DNA from: Taudactylus pleione | Lineage: Eukaryota; Chordata; Amphibia; Anura; Myobatrachidae | Reading direction: 5' to 3' | Assembly (NCBI GenBank): GCA_031769625.1 | Contig: JAUIMM010000017.1 | Coordinates: forward strand, 2,222,501-2,286,500 | Length of the DNA: 64,000 nt | Shown here: in pieces, positions 1 to 10,074 of the stretch | Layout of the letters: each line of letters opens with the position of its first letter | Position numbering within the stretch: position 1 is the first letter of the stretch | Translations under genes and position numbers: made by a program | Notes under the pieces: model-generated | The model's input: only the letters and a program-made list of their open reading frames with translations | Database searches by the model: none | Told to the model about the DNA's origin: nothing

Positions 1-269
1 TCTTAATCCAGCATCATTGGTTCCAATCCGATTCTGCCAATTCCCTCAGTATTTTATATCCAGTCCAGTTCCAACCTGCTGCTAAATAAAGACATTCTAT
101 TTCTGTTCTCGCCTTCGGGCCCATCATCCACTGCCATATGTCTACCTCCTCACATCATTACATGAGAAAGTCCTGGCTCAAGCCACCCAAGTTCCTTCAC
201 GCATCTCTGATCTCCCCTTCAGCCTCCCACGCCTGTTCTTACCCAAACCAACACTCAGGTGTGACTGAT
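1..269 (+). repeat. 3' end of a gypsy-type LTR (fragment)
   Basis: Shares wording and order with 16298-16956 and 18706-19297: the 'cagcatcattggt' block, 'aataaagacatt' (a likely polyadenylation signal), 'tcgccttcgggcccatc', 'cagcctcccacgcctgttc' and a terminal 'caggtgtgac'. The outer part has diverged by a short insertion near 140-210. The 5' part lies outside the window. Confidence 0.7.
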
Positions 270-320
270 AGATCCAAAAGGGCATTTAATAAAATATATC
301 TATCTATTTTACTGAGCGTT

Positions 321-398
321 ATAGTGACTGCCACATAATACAGAGAGTATTGCAGTGACGCCATATAATATAGAGTGCACTACACTGACTGCCACATA
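321..398. repeat. Short tandem repeat, about 30-bp unit, 2.5 copies
   Basis: Two full imperfect copies and a partial third of a unit beginning 'agtgactgccacataata'. The Tc1 element at 399 is inserted in the third unit. Confidence 0.5.
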
Positions 399-2048
399 CA
401 GTCAGGTGCAGAAATATTGGGACATTGACAGAATTTTCATATTTTGGCCTCTATTCACCACCACAATGGCTTTGAAATGAAACAAACAAGATGTGCTTTA
501 ACTGCAGACTTTCAGATTTAATTTGAGGGTAGTTACATCCAAATCAGGTGAACAGTGTAGGAATTACAATGGTTTCTATATGTGCCTCCCACTTTTTAAG
601 GGGCCAAAAGTAATAGGACTATCAACTCAAAAGCAATTTCATGGACAGGTATGGGCTATTCCCTCGTTATTTAATTATCAATTAAGCAGGTAAAAGGTCT
701 GGAGTTGATTCTAGAGGTGACATTTGCATTTGGAATCAGTTGCTGTCGACTCTCAATATGAGATCCAAAGACTTGTCACTATCAGTGAAGCAAGCCATCA
801 TTAGGCTGAAAAATCAAAACAAACCCATCAGAGAGATAGCAAAAACATTAGCTGTGGCCAAATCCACTGTTTGGAACATTCTTAAAAAGAAAGAACGTAC
901 CGGAGAGCTCAGCAACACCAAAAGACCCAGAAGACCACGGAAAACAACTGTGGTGGATGACAGAAGAATTATTTCCCTGGTGAAGAAAAACCCCTTCACA
1001 ACATTTGGCCAAATCAAGAACACTCTCCAGGAGGTAGATGTATGTATCAAAGTCAACAATCAAGAGAAGACTTCACAAGAGTGAATATAGAGGGTTCACC
1101 ACAAGATGTAAACCATTGGTGAGCCACAAAAACAGGAAGACCAGATTAGAGTTTGCCAAACAACATCTAAAAAAGCCATTACAGTTCTGGCACAACATCC
1201 TATGGACAGATGAGACAAAGATCAACTTACACCAGAGTGATGGGAAGAGAAGAGTATGGAGAAGGAAAGGAACTTCTCATGATCCAAAACATACCACCTC
1301 ATCAGTGAAGCATGGTGGTGGTAGTGTCATGGCGTGGGCATTTATGGCTGCCAATGGAACTGGTTCTCTTGTATTTATTGATGATGTGACTTCTGACAAA
1401 AGCAGCAGAATGAATTCTGAAGTCTTTCGGTCAATATTATATGCTCATATTCAGTCAAATGCTTTAGAACTCATTGGACGGCGCTTCACAGTGCAGATAG
1501 ACAATGACCCAAAGCATACTGCAAATGCAGCCAAAGAGTTTTTTAAGGCTAAAAAGTGGAATTTTATGCAATGGCCAAGTCAATCCCCTGATCTGAATCC
1601 GATTGAGCATACATTTCACTTGATGAAGACAAAACTGAAGGGAAAATGCCCCAAGAACAAGCAGGAACTGAAGACATTTGCAGTAGAGGCCTGGCAGAGC
1701 AGCACCAGGGATGAAACCCAGCGTCTGGTGATGTCTATGCATTCCAGACTTCAGGCTGTAATTGCCTGCAAAGGATTTGCAACAAAGTATTAAAAATGTT
1801 AAAGTTAGATTTAGGATTGTTTAGTTTGTCCCATTACTTTTGGCCCCTTAAAAAGTGGGAGGCACATATAGAAACCGTTGTAATTCCTACACCGTTCACC
1901 TGATTTGGATGTAATTACCCTCAAATTAAATCTGAAAGTCTGCAGTTAAAGCACATCTTGTTTGTTTAATTTCAAAGCCATTGTGGTGGTGAATAGAGGC
2001 CAAAATATGAAAATTCTGTCAATGTCCCAATATTTATGCACCTGACTG
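399..2048 (+). mobile_element. Tc1-type DNA transposon, copy A (both ends present)
   Basis: A 1,650-bp element flanked by TA on both sides (397-398 and 2049-2050), as expected for Tc1/mariner. The ends are long inverted repeats of about 220 bp (399-620 and 1830-2048) starting 'cagtcaggtgca', an IR/DR-like arrangement. It encloses one transposase reading frame on the plus strand, broken by a frameshift. A near-identical copy lies at 61841-63448. Confidence 0.93.
740..1793 (+). pseudogene. Tc1 transposase, frameshifted
   Basis: Cut-and-paste transposase that would bind the inverted repeats and act in the nucleus. The frame opens at 740 with a paired-like HTH (about residues 14-48) and an AT-hook-like KRPRRPRK, runs to a stop at 1084, then continues in another frame from about 1038 to 1793. 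Comparison with the copy at 62138-63193 shows a 2-base loss near 1038-1047. Downstream of the shift all family marks remain: WTDETK (first catalytic D), a glycine-rich KHGGGSVMAW, QIDNDPKHT (second D), and SPDLNPIEH (E), with 34 residues between the second D and the E (DD34E). The sequence ends ACKGFATKY and a stop. One small deletion is the only obvious lesion, so the insertion is fairly young. Confidence 0.92.
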
Positions 2049-2050
2049 TA

Positions 2051-3048
2051 TACACATATACACACACACACACATAGGTGCCAGACATTACACTGACTTG
2101 TGGGAAGGTAAGCTGGATATGCATGTTGGTTTCTTCACACGGCTGGTGGCAGCTGCCTTCCTTCTGGTGCAAGGCAGCTCACTTCGGAATTGCGGATGGC
2201 CCAGGGGATCTTTGGAATGACCTGGGGCCGGAGCTTCGTGCAGCATTGAGGCGGAACTTTGGACTGCAAGGAGAGGCTATTTGGGCGGCCAGAGTAGGAG
2301 CTTTAGGCGGTTGATGTAGGGAGGGGGGTAAATAGTCCAGGCTTCAGATCCTCCACTGCAATGCAGTTGTATTAATCTGGCCCTGTTTACAGTTCTCTCT
2401 CTGACACTTTTCCCTTTCTGATACAATCAATTTCCGCTCCAATTTGTTCGTCAACCCGTGGATCTGTCGACTGAGCGGTCGATTGGTAAATGTCTATTGG
2501 TTTACCAATCTGCCGCTTGATGTGTCTGGGCTGACATACAACTGGGCAGGCATCAGTGGCGTCACAAGGGGGTTGCGGGCCGCACCCGGGTGTCACCTGC
2601 CGAGTGCTGCACTGTAGAATTAAGTGCAGCACTCGGCTCCTGTCACAGTGAAGGAGCCAACACTACAAACACACTGGTCCCTGGGGGCAGCCCGCACCTC
2701 CTGGACCCCCCGGAGACACTAAAACCAGGGTTTGGGTGCGCGGCCCCGCCCCCACATGTGAGGCCCCACCCCTTTCCCCGGCACGCGCGGCTACACCACG
2801 CTCCTGCTTCTACACCCGCATCGGATGCAACTAAAGGTGAGGACGCCACTGGCAGGCATTTACATTTTCCCGCCCAGTTGTGATGTCCGTGTCGGTGGAC
2901 ACCTACAGCAAGTGTACAGGCGATCGGCGGGTCAGCTGTACACATCGTATGGTTATACAGATGTGTCCACATATATCTTACGTGTTAAACAGCAATCGGC
3001 ATGGTGCGACTCTGTTAACCCGACTGTTTTTTCGTATAACTATTTCCC
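2051..3048. other. Unassigned stretch, GC-rich in part
   Basis: Starts with a short CA run (2058-2074). The part 2545-2870 is GC-rich and opens with 'cagtggcgtcacaagggggt', like the end of a hAT-type MITE, but I could not find its partner end. The part 2885-2960 resembles 23040-23200 (spaced 'gcaagtgtacaggcgatcgg' and 'cagctgtacacat'), so this is probably a related MITE. No coding sequence recognised. Confidence 0.4.
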
Positions 3049-3052
3049 TTAA

Positions 3053-3358
3053 AATGTATCTTATTCACAAAGCGATGCAAACAGAATGCACAAGCAGCTT
3101 CCAAAGCAATGTGAATAGGATGCACAAGCAGCTTATGTTGATTACAATGATGTGTGCATGCCTATAATCTGTGTGCGACTGTGGCTGTACCTGCGTGCGA
3201 AATGCCATGTTACAGTGTCACATCCGCTGACACTAATATAGCATTTTGCATGCAGATACAGCCACAGTCGCACACAGATTATAGGCATGCAAACATCATT
3301 GTAATCAACATAAGCTGTTTGTGCATCCTATTCACTTTGTTTTGTGAATAAGACACAT
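3053..3358. mobile_element. Long palindromic MITE flanked by TTAA
   Basis: Direct TTAA at 3049-3052 and 3359-3362. The termini are inverted repeats: 'aatgtatcttattcacaaa' at the left against 'tttgtgaataagacacatt' at the right. The arms pair over most of the 306 bp, with a centre near 3205-3240; the left arm carries a duplicated 'tgcacaagcagctt' block. TTAA target duplication fits Kolobok or piggyBac-type elements; the superfamily is inference. Confidence 0.75.
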
Positions 3359-3411
3359 TTAAAGAGAAAAATTAGTACAAAAAATATGATAGATGTACTG
3401 TATGTGGACAC

Positions 3412-3785
3412 CATACCTCCCAACTTTTGAGAACGGAAGGAGGGACAGGGCGAAAAAGGGGCGTGGCTTCCAAAAAGGGGGTGGTGCAAACTGAAAACGG
3501 GGCGGAGCCTTGCAGCTTCCACCTGTTTTCGTCACTATAGGGGGCGTGCCCAGCACTCTCCGAGATGCTGGGCAGCCCCCCAGGCTCTCCCTACGCTAGT
3601 GAACAGATGCCGTGCGATGCGCACGGCATCTGTTCACCTTCTGCACACCTGCTGCTCTGCTAGGCAGAGCAGCAGGTATGCTCTCCCCAACTTCCCCCCC
3701 CACCGCGGGACACTGCGGCCTGCGGGCGGAACAGTCCCAGAAAAACGGGACTGTCCCTCTGGAAGCGGGACAGTTGGGAGGTATG
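3412..3785. mobile_element. hAT-like MITE with CATACCTCCCAAC ends
   Basis: Left end 'catacctcccaactttt' and right end 'acagttgggaggtatg' are inverted repeats. A related right end occurs at 7175-7244 and a cousin family at 22548-22912, where the 8-bp target duplication is clear. The interior holds GC-rich blocks and a 'cgggactgtccc' palindrome. Confidence 0.7.
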
Positions 3786-3788
3786 AAT

Positions 3789-3815
3789 AATATATATATA
3801 TATATATATATATTT
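3789..3815. repeat. (TA)n microsatellite
   Basis: Run of TA dinucleotides bounded by a MITE on the left and the hAT-like element on the right. Confidence 0.95.
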
Positions 3816-4084
3816 TAGGGGTGAGCGGGTTCGGATTTCTGAAATCCGAGCCCCCCCGATCCGAGTCCGATCCGAGTCAGGCTCGACTTTTCCCATCTGA
3901 CTCGGATTCTGAAATCGAGGCAAAACGTCATCATCCCGCCTTCCGAGTCTCGTGGGTTTTGGATCCTATATAATGTACCCGCGTCGGCGCCATTTTCTCA
4001 CTCGGCTGTGGACAGTGAAGAGGGAGGGTGGGAGTTAGGGCTGGCTGGGCTGTGTAGTGTAGTGTAGTGCAGAGTAGTGTTGTG

Positions 4085-4360
4085 CTGTGCTGTGCTGCGC
4101 TGTGCTGCGCTGTGCTGCTGTTGTCCATAGGGGCTGTGTCCACTACTTCAAAGTCCATAGGGGCTGGCTGTGTTGTGCTGTGCTGCTGTTGTTAATAGGG
4201 GCTGTGTCCACTACTTCAAAGTCCATAGGGGCTGGCTGGACTGTGTTGTGCAGTCAGTTGTCCATAGGGGCTGTGTCCACTCCAAAGTCCTGTGCAGTGT
4301 CCCAGTCCTAAAGGGGTGCTGTAGTGTTGTCCAGGGGGTGCTCTGTCCATCAGGGGTGCT
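4085..4360. repeat. Tandem repeats: GCTGT-rich block and about 75-bp 'ccataggggctg' units
   Basis: After a 'gtgctgtgctgcgctgtgctg' simple stretch, units beginning 'gtccataggggctg' recur with 'gtgtccactacttcaaa' between them. Lies in the 5' part of the hAT-like element. Confidence 0.7.
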
Positions 4361-4398
4361 CCCCCCAAGTGCTAAAAAAATAATATTTTTTGTGTGTT

Positions 4399-4880
4399 TG
4401 TGAATTGTGTGCGCAGTAGCCGCACGTGCATCAACAAAGTAGTGCCAAGTGTGCGCCTGTGTCATAAGTAAAGGGCCGCGTGGCTTGACCGTTAAAGGGT
4501 GCTGTAACCCCCAAAGTACACTCCAGTCCAAACCAAATAAAAAAATATTTTCTATGTTTGTGAATTGTGTGCGCAGTAGCCGCATGTGCATCAACAAAGT
4601 AGTGCCAAGCGTGCGCCTGTGTCATAAGTAAAGGGCCGGCTGGCTTGACCGTTAAAGGGTGCTGTAACCCCCAAAGTACACTCCAAACCAAATAAAAAAA
4701 TATTTTCTGTGTTTGTGAATTGTGTGCGCAGTATCCGCACGTGCATCAACAAAGTAGTGCCAAGCGTGCGCCTGTGTCATAAGTAAAGGGCCGGCTGGCT
4801 CATTTCTTAAAGGGTGGTGTAACCCACAAAGTGCACTAGTCTCCAACAAAAATAAAAAATTATTTTCTGTGTTTGTGTGC
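4399..4880. repeat. About 158-bp tandem repeat, 3 copies
   Basis: The phrase 'gtgaattgtgtgcgcagta' starts near 4399, 4559 and 4715, and a partial fourth occurs near 4875. Each unit also contains 'gcatcaacaaagtagtgcca' and 'gtcataagtaaagggccg'. The array lies directly upstream of the ORFs at 4915 and 5190, so it may be a repeated promoter or subterminal region. Confidence 0.85.
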
Positions 4881-4914
4881 GCCTTAGCCGCACGTATATA
4901 TCAATATAACATAA

Positions 4915-5115
4915 ATGGAGGACCAAACTTTCTCCGATAAAAATAAAATAGGGAAAGATCAAGAACCACTTCCTCCTAGTGCTGAAGCTGCTGCCACTAG
5001 TCATGACATAGACGATAACATGCCATCAACGTCGTCTGCCAAGGCTGATGCCCAATGTCATAGTAGAGGGCACATACAATCCCAAATGACAAAGTTCAGG
5101 AAAATGAACATTTAA
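4915..5115 (+). CDS. Small ORF upstream of the BED ORF (66 codons, doubtful)
   Basis: Opens at the end of the 158-bp repeat array with MEDQTFSDKNK and is serine- and acid-rich (MPSTSSAKAD). It stops at 5113-5115, 75 bp before the BED ORF and in a different relation of frame, so a splice or a frameshift would be needed to join them. No domain recognised. It may be the original N-terminal segment of the hAT protein. Confidence 0.35.
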   Translation: MEDQTFSDKNKIGKDQEPLPPSAEAAATSHDIDDNMPSTSSAKADAQCHSRGHIQSQMTKFRKMNI

Positions 5116-5189
5116 ATCATCTGAAGAGAAACGTAAACTATAAGCCATTTACGACACGGAGTGGCAAGGAACGGCTAAGGTTTTTCGCT

Positions 5190-5924
5190 ATGTTCATGAC
5201 TAGTGGTTCAGCTTCACATGACGATGGAAGCCCTCCTCCCGCTAAAAAAATCAAACGAGTTAAGCTGGCAAAAGCACAGCGAAGAACTGTGCGTTCTAAG
5301 AAGATATCACAAATCCCCAAGGAGAGTCCAAGTGTGGTGGTGGTTGTGATGCCTGACCTTCCCAGCACTGGATGGGAAGAGGTGGCTCTTTCCACCATTT
5401 GCACGCCCCCTGCAAGTGCTGAAAGGACCACCCACAGTCCACCTGCTGATATGCAAATTGAAGATGTCACTGTTGAAGTACAACAGGATGAGGATACTGG
5501 TGTAGCTGCCACTGAGGAGGAAGTTGGCGAGGAGGATTCTGATGGTGATGTGGTTTGTTTAAATCAGGCTCCGGGGGAGACAGTTGTTGTCCATGGGATG
5601 AAAAAGCCCATCACAGTCATGCCTGGAAAGAAGACCAAACATTCCACCTCTTTGGTCTGGCAATATTTCTATCCAAATCTGGACAACAACTGTCTTGCCA
5701 TATGTACCATATGTAAAGGTGAAATAAGTAGGGGTAGGGACGTTAACCACCTAGGAACATCCTCCCTTATACGGCACCTGCAGCGCGTTCATAAAAAGTT
5801 ACTGTCAAGTTCAGAAACTTTGGCTCAGACCGTAAGCAGTCCAGGGTCACCTAAATCCCTTTTTCCTGTTTTATCCAAGGAATCGGTGGATGAGGGGGAT
5901 GAGGACGACATCTTGCCTCCGTAG
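5190..5924 (+). CDS. BED zinc-finger protein (hAT transposase N-terminal part), 244 aa
   Basis: An uninterrupted 244-codon frame. Residues 16-38 are basic (AKKIKRVKLAKAQRR), a plausible nuclear localisation signal. Residues 87-122 are strongly acidic. Residues about 150-203 form a BED-type zinc finger: aromatic start SLVWQYF, then Cys172-x2-Cys175-x20-His196-x4-His201, within TSSLIRHLQRVH. BED fingers are known as DNA-binding modules of hAT transposases and proteins derived from them. The frame stops after an acidic tail (DEGDEDDILPP), with no DDE core or C-terminal dimerisation region. It could be a truncated transposase, a repressor-like product of the element, or an exon of a longer spliced protein. 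Transcription is not shown. Confidence 0.6.
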   Translation: MFMTSGSASHDDGSPPPAKKIKRVKLAKAQRRTVRSKKISQIPKESPSVVVVVMPDLPSTGWEEVALSTICTPPASAERTTHSPPADMQIEDVTVEVQQDEDTGVAATEEEVGEEDSDGDVVCLNQAPGETVVVHGMKKPITVMPGKKTKHSTSLVWQYFYPNLDNNCLAICTICKGEISRGRDVNHLGTSSLIRHLQRVHKKLLSSSETLAQTVSSPGSPKSLFPVLSKESVDEGDEDDILPP

Positions 5925-6545
5925 AACCAGTTTGTGCAGGGACACATTAATTGCCAGCTTGTTTTGTGGGGGCCCAAACGAACCAATCATTTCAGCCACA
6001 GTCATGTGGCAGACCCTGGCGCTGAAATGATTGGTTTGTTAAGTGTGCATGTCCTATTTATACAACATAAGGGTGGGTGGGAGGGCCCAAGGACAATTCC
6101 ATCTTGCACCTCTTTTTTTTCTTTGCAGTATGTACTGTTTGGGGCCTAGTTTTTCAAACTGCCATCCTGTCTGCCACTGCAGTGTCACTCCTAGATGGGC
6201 CACGTGTTTGTGCCGCCCACTCGTGTCACTTAGCATAGTCATCCAGCTACCTCGGTGCAACCTTTTGGCCATAAAAACAATATTGTGAGGTGTGAGGTGT
6301 TCAGAATAGACTGGAAATGAGTGGAAATTAAGGTTATTGAGGTTAATAATAGCATAGGAGCAGAAAACCCACTAATTCTGTGATTTTAGCTGTTTTTATG
6401 CTTTTTTTTAAAAAAACTTAAGATCCAAAACACAAAACCCAGAACCCAAAACACGGAAGGGTGGTTTTGGCAAAACCAATCCAGATCCAAAACACGAAGA
6501 AAGATCCAGAACCAAAACACGAAAAGTGGCCGGTGCACATCCCTA

Positions 6546-6550
<5 letters not shown>

Positions 6551-6585
<35 letters not shown>
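6551..6585. repeat. (TA)n microsatellite
   Basis: Continuous TA run directly after the right end of the hAT-like element. Confidence 0.95.
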
Positions 6586-6590
<5 letters not shown>

Positions 6591-6592
6591 AA

Positions 6593-6737
6593 CAGGAACA
6601 AGGTATTGAAAATAAAAAAAAGTATAGATGAAGGATGTTCATGTTTATAATATAAACATGAACAGTTCATGTTTATATTAAAAACATGAACATCCTTCAT
6701 CTATTCATTTTTATTCATTTTCAATACCTTGTCCCTT
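6593..6737. mobile_element. Short palindromic MITE flanked by TTAA
   Basis: TTAA at 6589-6592 and 6738-6741. Ends 'caggaacaaggtattgaaa' and, inverted, 'aagggacaaggtattgaaa'. The centre is a near-perfect hairpin built on 'gaaggatgttcatgttta'. The 145-bp length and TTAA suit a Kolobok-type MITE. Confidence 0.7.
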
Positions 6738-6884
6738 TTAAATACATGGCTTGACCCTTTACACTATAATTATTACCTGCAATATATCAATCAAAAATCA
6801 TAAATGCCAGGTGAGTATTATATACACCGCATGGTATGTACACAGCCAGCCCGGGAAAGCAGAGAAAAAAACTCTGCCCTTGCA

Positions 6885-7244
6885 GTCAGGCAACGGTTGG
6901 GGGGCGTGGCCGAGCGTCTTTAGTATTAATAGGTCCCCAGCAGCTCTCTGCAGCTTGCCATCAGTAGTGGGGAGGGTGGACATGGCCGGCCGGAACGTCC
7001 CTGCGTCATCACGCTGATGACGCAGGTGGGCGGCCAGCCCTGTCAGAGCTGCCGGATGCAGGGAGAGGTGCGTGCATAGCGCGGTCAGCTCACCGCTGTG
7101 TGCGCAAACAAGCACAGCAGCGGTGACAGAGATTTCCCTCCAACCTCCCCCGCCCGTGGGACACTACAGCCTGCGGGCGGGACAGCGGGACAGCTCCCAA
7201 AAAACGGTACTGTCCCGCGAAAATCGGGACAGCTGGGAGGTATG
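6885..7244. mobile_element. MITE related to 3412-3785 (right half clear)
   Basis: The right end 'agctgggaggtatg' and the preceding 'tgtcccgcgaaaatcgggac' palindrome match the 3'-terminal module of the element at 3412-3785. The left end is not evident, so the start is approximate. The interior includes 'cctgcgtcatcacgctgatgacgcagg', a short hairpin. Confidence 0.5.
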
Positions 7245-7310
7245 CGACACAACTGTATCTGCAAGATATATCGGCATCGACTGTGCTGCAGGGACGATGC
7301 ATACATTATA

Positions 7311-7512
7311 GGGCCAAATGTAATAGGGTGAGAGTTTAGAAAATGTGAGTTTAGCAGTAAACTCTCACACTTTGTAATCTCTGCCAATGTAATAAGTCCA
7401 TGAACATGAAAACTCAAAAATTCTCACGATTTAAACTCTCATCCAGATGTTTTCCCATTTTGAAGATAAAACTCGACCAATGTGAGAATTTACTGCTAAA
7501 CACTCACATGTT
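7311..7512 (-). mobile_element. GGGCCAAATGTAATA MITE, truncated copy
   Basis: Begins 'gggccaaatgtaataggg'. The part 7425-7512 is the reverse complement of the left part of the complete copy at 20609-20840 ('actcgaccaatgtgag'). The far inverted repeat is missing. Confidence 0.65.
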
Positions 7513-7731
7513 ATATATACAGATGCACTATGTGATATGTCATTCATCGTCTGAACAAACAACATATTGTATAGTGTGTACCCAGCATTTCTCTGTTTAC
7601 TTCTTTGACTATTTAAAAAATCTCTTTGCTACTTTTTTCTTCTCCGATTTCTCTCTTCAGTCATTTTGTAGTGTGGTTGGGCAGCCATGCACATGCTTGC
7701 TCAGGTCAGCTGCCATTTCTTTCTCCTAAAC

Positions 7732-8170
7732 TAATGCCGCATACACACTACACAATGTGTGTACTCGGCGGGCCCGGTAAGGGGTGCCGGCATCGGCAAG
7801 TGTATACACACTTGCCAATGCTGACCAGCGATGGACAACGGCAGGGGGGGGGGAGCGGGGCCATGCCAATTGCGAGCATTTTACCGTGAGGGGGCAGGGC
7901 TTAATGATGCAATTCATCAGGCCCTGCCCCCATCACCACCAACCTGCCTCTCGTTCCCAGGGCTTCTCCCGGGGAAGAGCCAGCAAAGGTGGGCAACTAT
8001 GCGATAACCCCAGATTGGGCTGCATGTACAGCCGACTGGGCTTATCGTAAATGACCAGTGGGAGCGCGCATCGCTGGTAATTTTTAGCCTAAACACTAGC
8101 CGATATATTGAACGATAACTATACTATCGCTCAATCGTTCAAAATATCGGCTATTGTGTACACAGCATAA
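7732..8170. mobile_element. MITE with weak terminal inverted repeats (tatgc.g..tacaca)
   Basis: Left 'taatgccgcatacacacta' faces right 'tattgtgtacacagcata'. The interior has GC-rich palindromes, including a block related to 22560-22700 ('gggcagggcttaatgatgc'). Probably hAT-type; no clear target duplication. Confidence 0.5.
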
Positions 8171-8680
8171 CAGTGTAAAAAAAAACACACTTTGGAGGAT
8201 AAAGCTTCAATAATTTAGCCATGGGCTGCCTACAAGTCAAGCTATGTTAACCCAGAGAACATTGAGGAGTGCTACTTACAGTATATGCCAATACTGTACA
8301 TGCTGTTTCTCCAGATTGGGTTTAATCAGCATGCAATGGGCATGTCTAATGCATAGATAGAACTAGGTCACTCGCAATCCCCTCCAATTTACCTTAAATA
8401 CACAACCGGCAATAATGTTTTCTCACAGCTCTACTTTCAAAAGCAGAACAGTGTAAAATGGTTATTATGGTCCCTGTAGTCGGGTCCTAACTGAGTGGGA
8501 CTTAAATATTTTTTTTGCCTGACTCTCTCACTTCTTATTCTCTGACATGCCCACTATCATCATTTGTGATTTCAATATCCCTATTGATAGTCCACATAAT
8601 GCATTCTGGGCTATATATCAAGAGCATTCTGTATAGTAAAGTATGCGGTTGCTAGGCAACTTAGTTTTGCAGAGTGACAC
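8171..8680. other. No gene recognised
   Basis: AT-rich sequence without open frames of interest, repeats or known motifs that I can name. Confidence 0.5.
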
Positions 8681-8689
8681 AGTGCATTA

Positions 8690-9380
8690 TGGTCATGAGG
8701 TAATAGTCTACCCTTGGTCCAACTTTATTGTCCATAAACAACATGGCGATTGTGTATGTTTGTCCCCACATGCAGTCACTAATCAACCAGGATATTCAGT
8801 ACATGTGACCACAATGCATTATGGGGGTGACATCATGTCTGTTCAATTATATAACTATTGATTTTTTTTACAATATGGCAGCCAGGTATGCTGTTTGACA
8901 CACTGTAATGATGTGAGTAAGGTGCTTTTACCATCATTCTGGCTTTTTAAGCTATTTGTAACATTTATAAATCCATAAACAACATGGCGATTGCCTACCC
9001 TCCAACATGACCCGTTCCATTAGGTACAAAACACTCTGCTCCTGGACTTCCCACCTAATGTATGATTGCAATCACCTGTTTTGAACTAGGTAATTGATGA
9101 GACAGGTGTATCAGCACAGGTGTCTGCAATCATAAATTAAGAAGGAAGTCCAGGAGCAGAGCATTTTGTACCTAATGGAATGGGTCATGTTGGAGGGTCT
9201 GCGATTGTTTATCGTCCACACATTCAATGCATTATGGGTGTGATATAAAGTCTGTCCATTTATATAACTTTATTGAATATTTACAGTATGGCAGCTGTGC
9301 ATGCTGTTTGACACACTGGAATGAGGTGAGCAAAGTGCTTTTATCACCATTTTGGATTTTTAAGCCATTTTCAATAAATT
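8690..9380. repeat. Tandemly repeated segment, probably Penelope terminal-repeat material
   Basis: 'ccataaacaacatggcgatt' occurs at about 8734 and 8972. 'gcattatggg' with 'atggcagc' and 'atgctgtttgacacactg' occurs near 8815-8910 and again near 9230-9320. A third, shorter version of the 'cttttatcacc' phrase occurs near 9465. The 'aacatggcg' phrase is also at 14925, before the 3' hammerhead-like motif, so these are likely repeated pseudo-LTR pieces. A MITE interrupts the array. Confidence 0.5.
8994..9199. mobile_element. 206-bp MITE with about 50-bp terminal inverted repeats
   Basis: Left 'accctccaacatgacccg' through 'gctcctggacttcc' pairs with right 'ggaagtccaggagcag' through 'gggtcatgttggagggt'. 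The heptamer gcgattg flanks both sides (8987-8993 and 9201-9207), a hAT-like target duplication of 7-8 bp. Confidence 0.75.
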
Positions 9381-9550
9381 TATAACATTGTAATTAGGTA
9401 TATACTCGCACTGAAAAAGACACCGTGTATATAAGGCTAAAACGGAGTGAGGTGAGCTAAGCACTTTTATCACCCTTCTGGTGTTTAAACCCATCTGCAA
9501 TATACTCATACATTATCCGGTTTTTAGCCTTGCTATTGGGTATACACAGT

Positions 9551-9603
9551 ACACTCACCTTGGAAAAGACACCGCAGAGCATTGAAACGTGTCTGACGAG
9601 TGT
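9551..9603 (+). ncRNA. Degenerate hammerhead-like motif (5' pseudo-LTR)
   Basis: Helix I 'acactc' pairs with 'gagtgt'. Inside is a decayed core 'cttggaaaag' followed by 'gaaacgtgtc'. It has the layout of the better copies at 15041 and 50979, but CTGATGA is lost, so self-cleavage is not expected. Hammerhead ribozymes in Penelope-like terminal repeats are known. Confidence 0.5.
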
Positions 9604-9658
9604 TAAGTTTGAGGTGCAGTGTCTCATCCAATAGTCCATTTCCACTCTGTGCTGGAAT

Positions 9659-10074
9659 ACATATTTGCCAACTCTCCCTCATTGTCAGGGAGACTCCCTG
9701 AAATAGTAGAAATCTCCCTGAAGAGTCCAGCAATCTCCCTGATTGCATCTTACCGCCATTATGAAGCTGTTATAGTAAAAAAGAAAAGAAAAACAGAGAT
9801 ATATACATTCAAATGGGATCATTGGTATAATTTCCCTGCATTGGTTATAAGGCACAATGATCCCTATGGCTACATACATGTTCTGAAAAGTATTAATGTG
9901 TTTTCATCAACACACAGATCTTACTAACTGCTTTTGGGCTCGTTTACATGTGGATGTAAGTCAATTTTATGACACGCCTTTCAGATGTGGCAGTACACGT
10001 CCACTTTACCACCACGCTCATAGGTGTTTTTTTCACACTCTCCCTGACATGCTTTTTCAAAAGTAGGCAAGTAT
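9659..10074. mobile_element. hAT-type MITE inserted in the Penelope terminal repeat
   Basis: Ends 'acatatttgccaactctcc' and 'aaaagtaggcaagtat'. The octamers gctggaat (9651-9658) and gctgggat (10075-10082) match at 7 of 8 positions. An isolated right end of the same kind lies at 58003-58041. Confidence 0.75.

Larger units (their letters stand above)
3816..6545 (+). mobile_element. hAT-like transposon, 2.7 kb, internally deleted
   Basis: Terminal inverted repeats 'taggggtgagcgggttcgg' (left) and, read inward from the right, 'tagggatgtgcaccggcc'. Flanking octamers 3808-3815 (atatattt) and 6546-6553 (atataaat) agree at 6 of 8 positions, compatible with a decayed hAT target duplication inside a (TA)n tract. 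The interior contains two tandem-repeat blocks (about 4085-4360 and 4399-4880) and a BED zinc-finger ORF. No RNase H-like transposase core follows the BED ORF, so it cannot be autonomous. Confidence 0.7.

Noticed and set aside
814..1063. Minus-strand frames over the Tc1 transposase (also 1464-1742, 62212-62463)
   Set aside because: Antisense shadows of the transposase, identical in both Tc1 copies.
2387..2972. Overlapping frames of 80-109 codons in GC-rich DNA
   Set aside because: High GC removes stops; residues are low-complexity and no domain or codon pattern is visible.
4211..4849. Minus-strand frames with repeated HALLCG- and PLLMTQAHAWHY-like peptides
   Set aside because: Repeated peptides are translations of the 158-bp tandem array.
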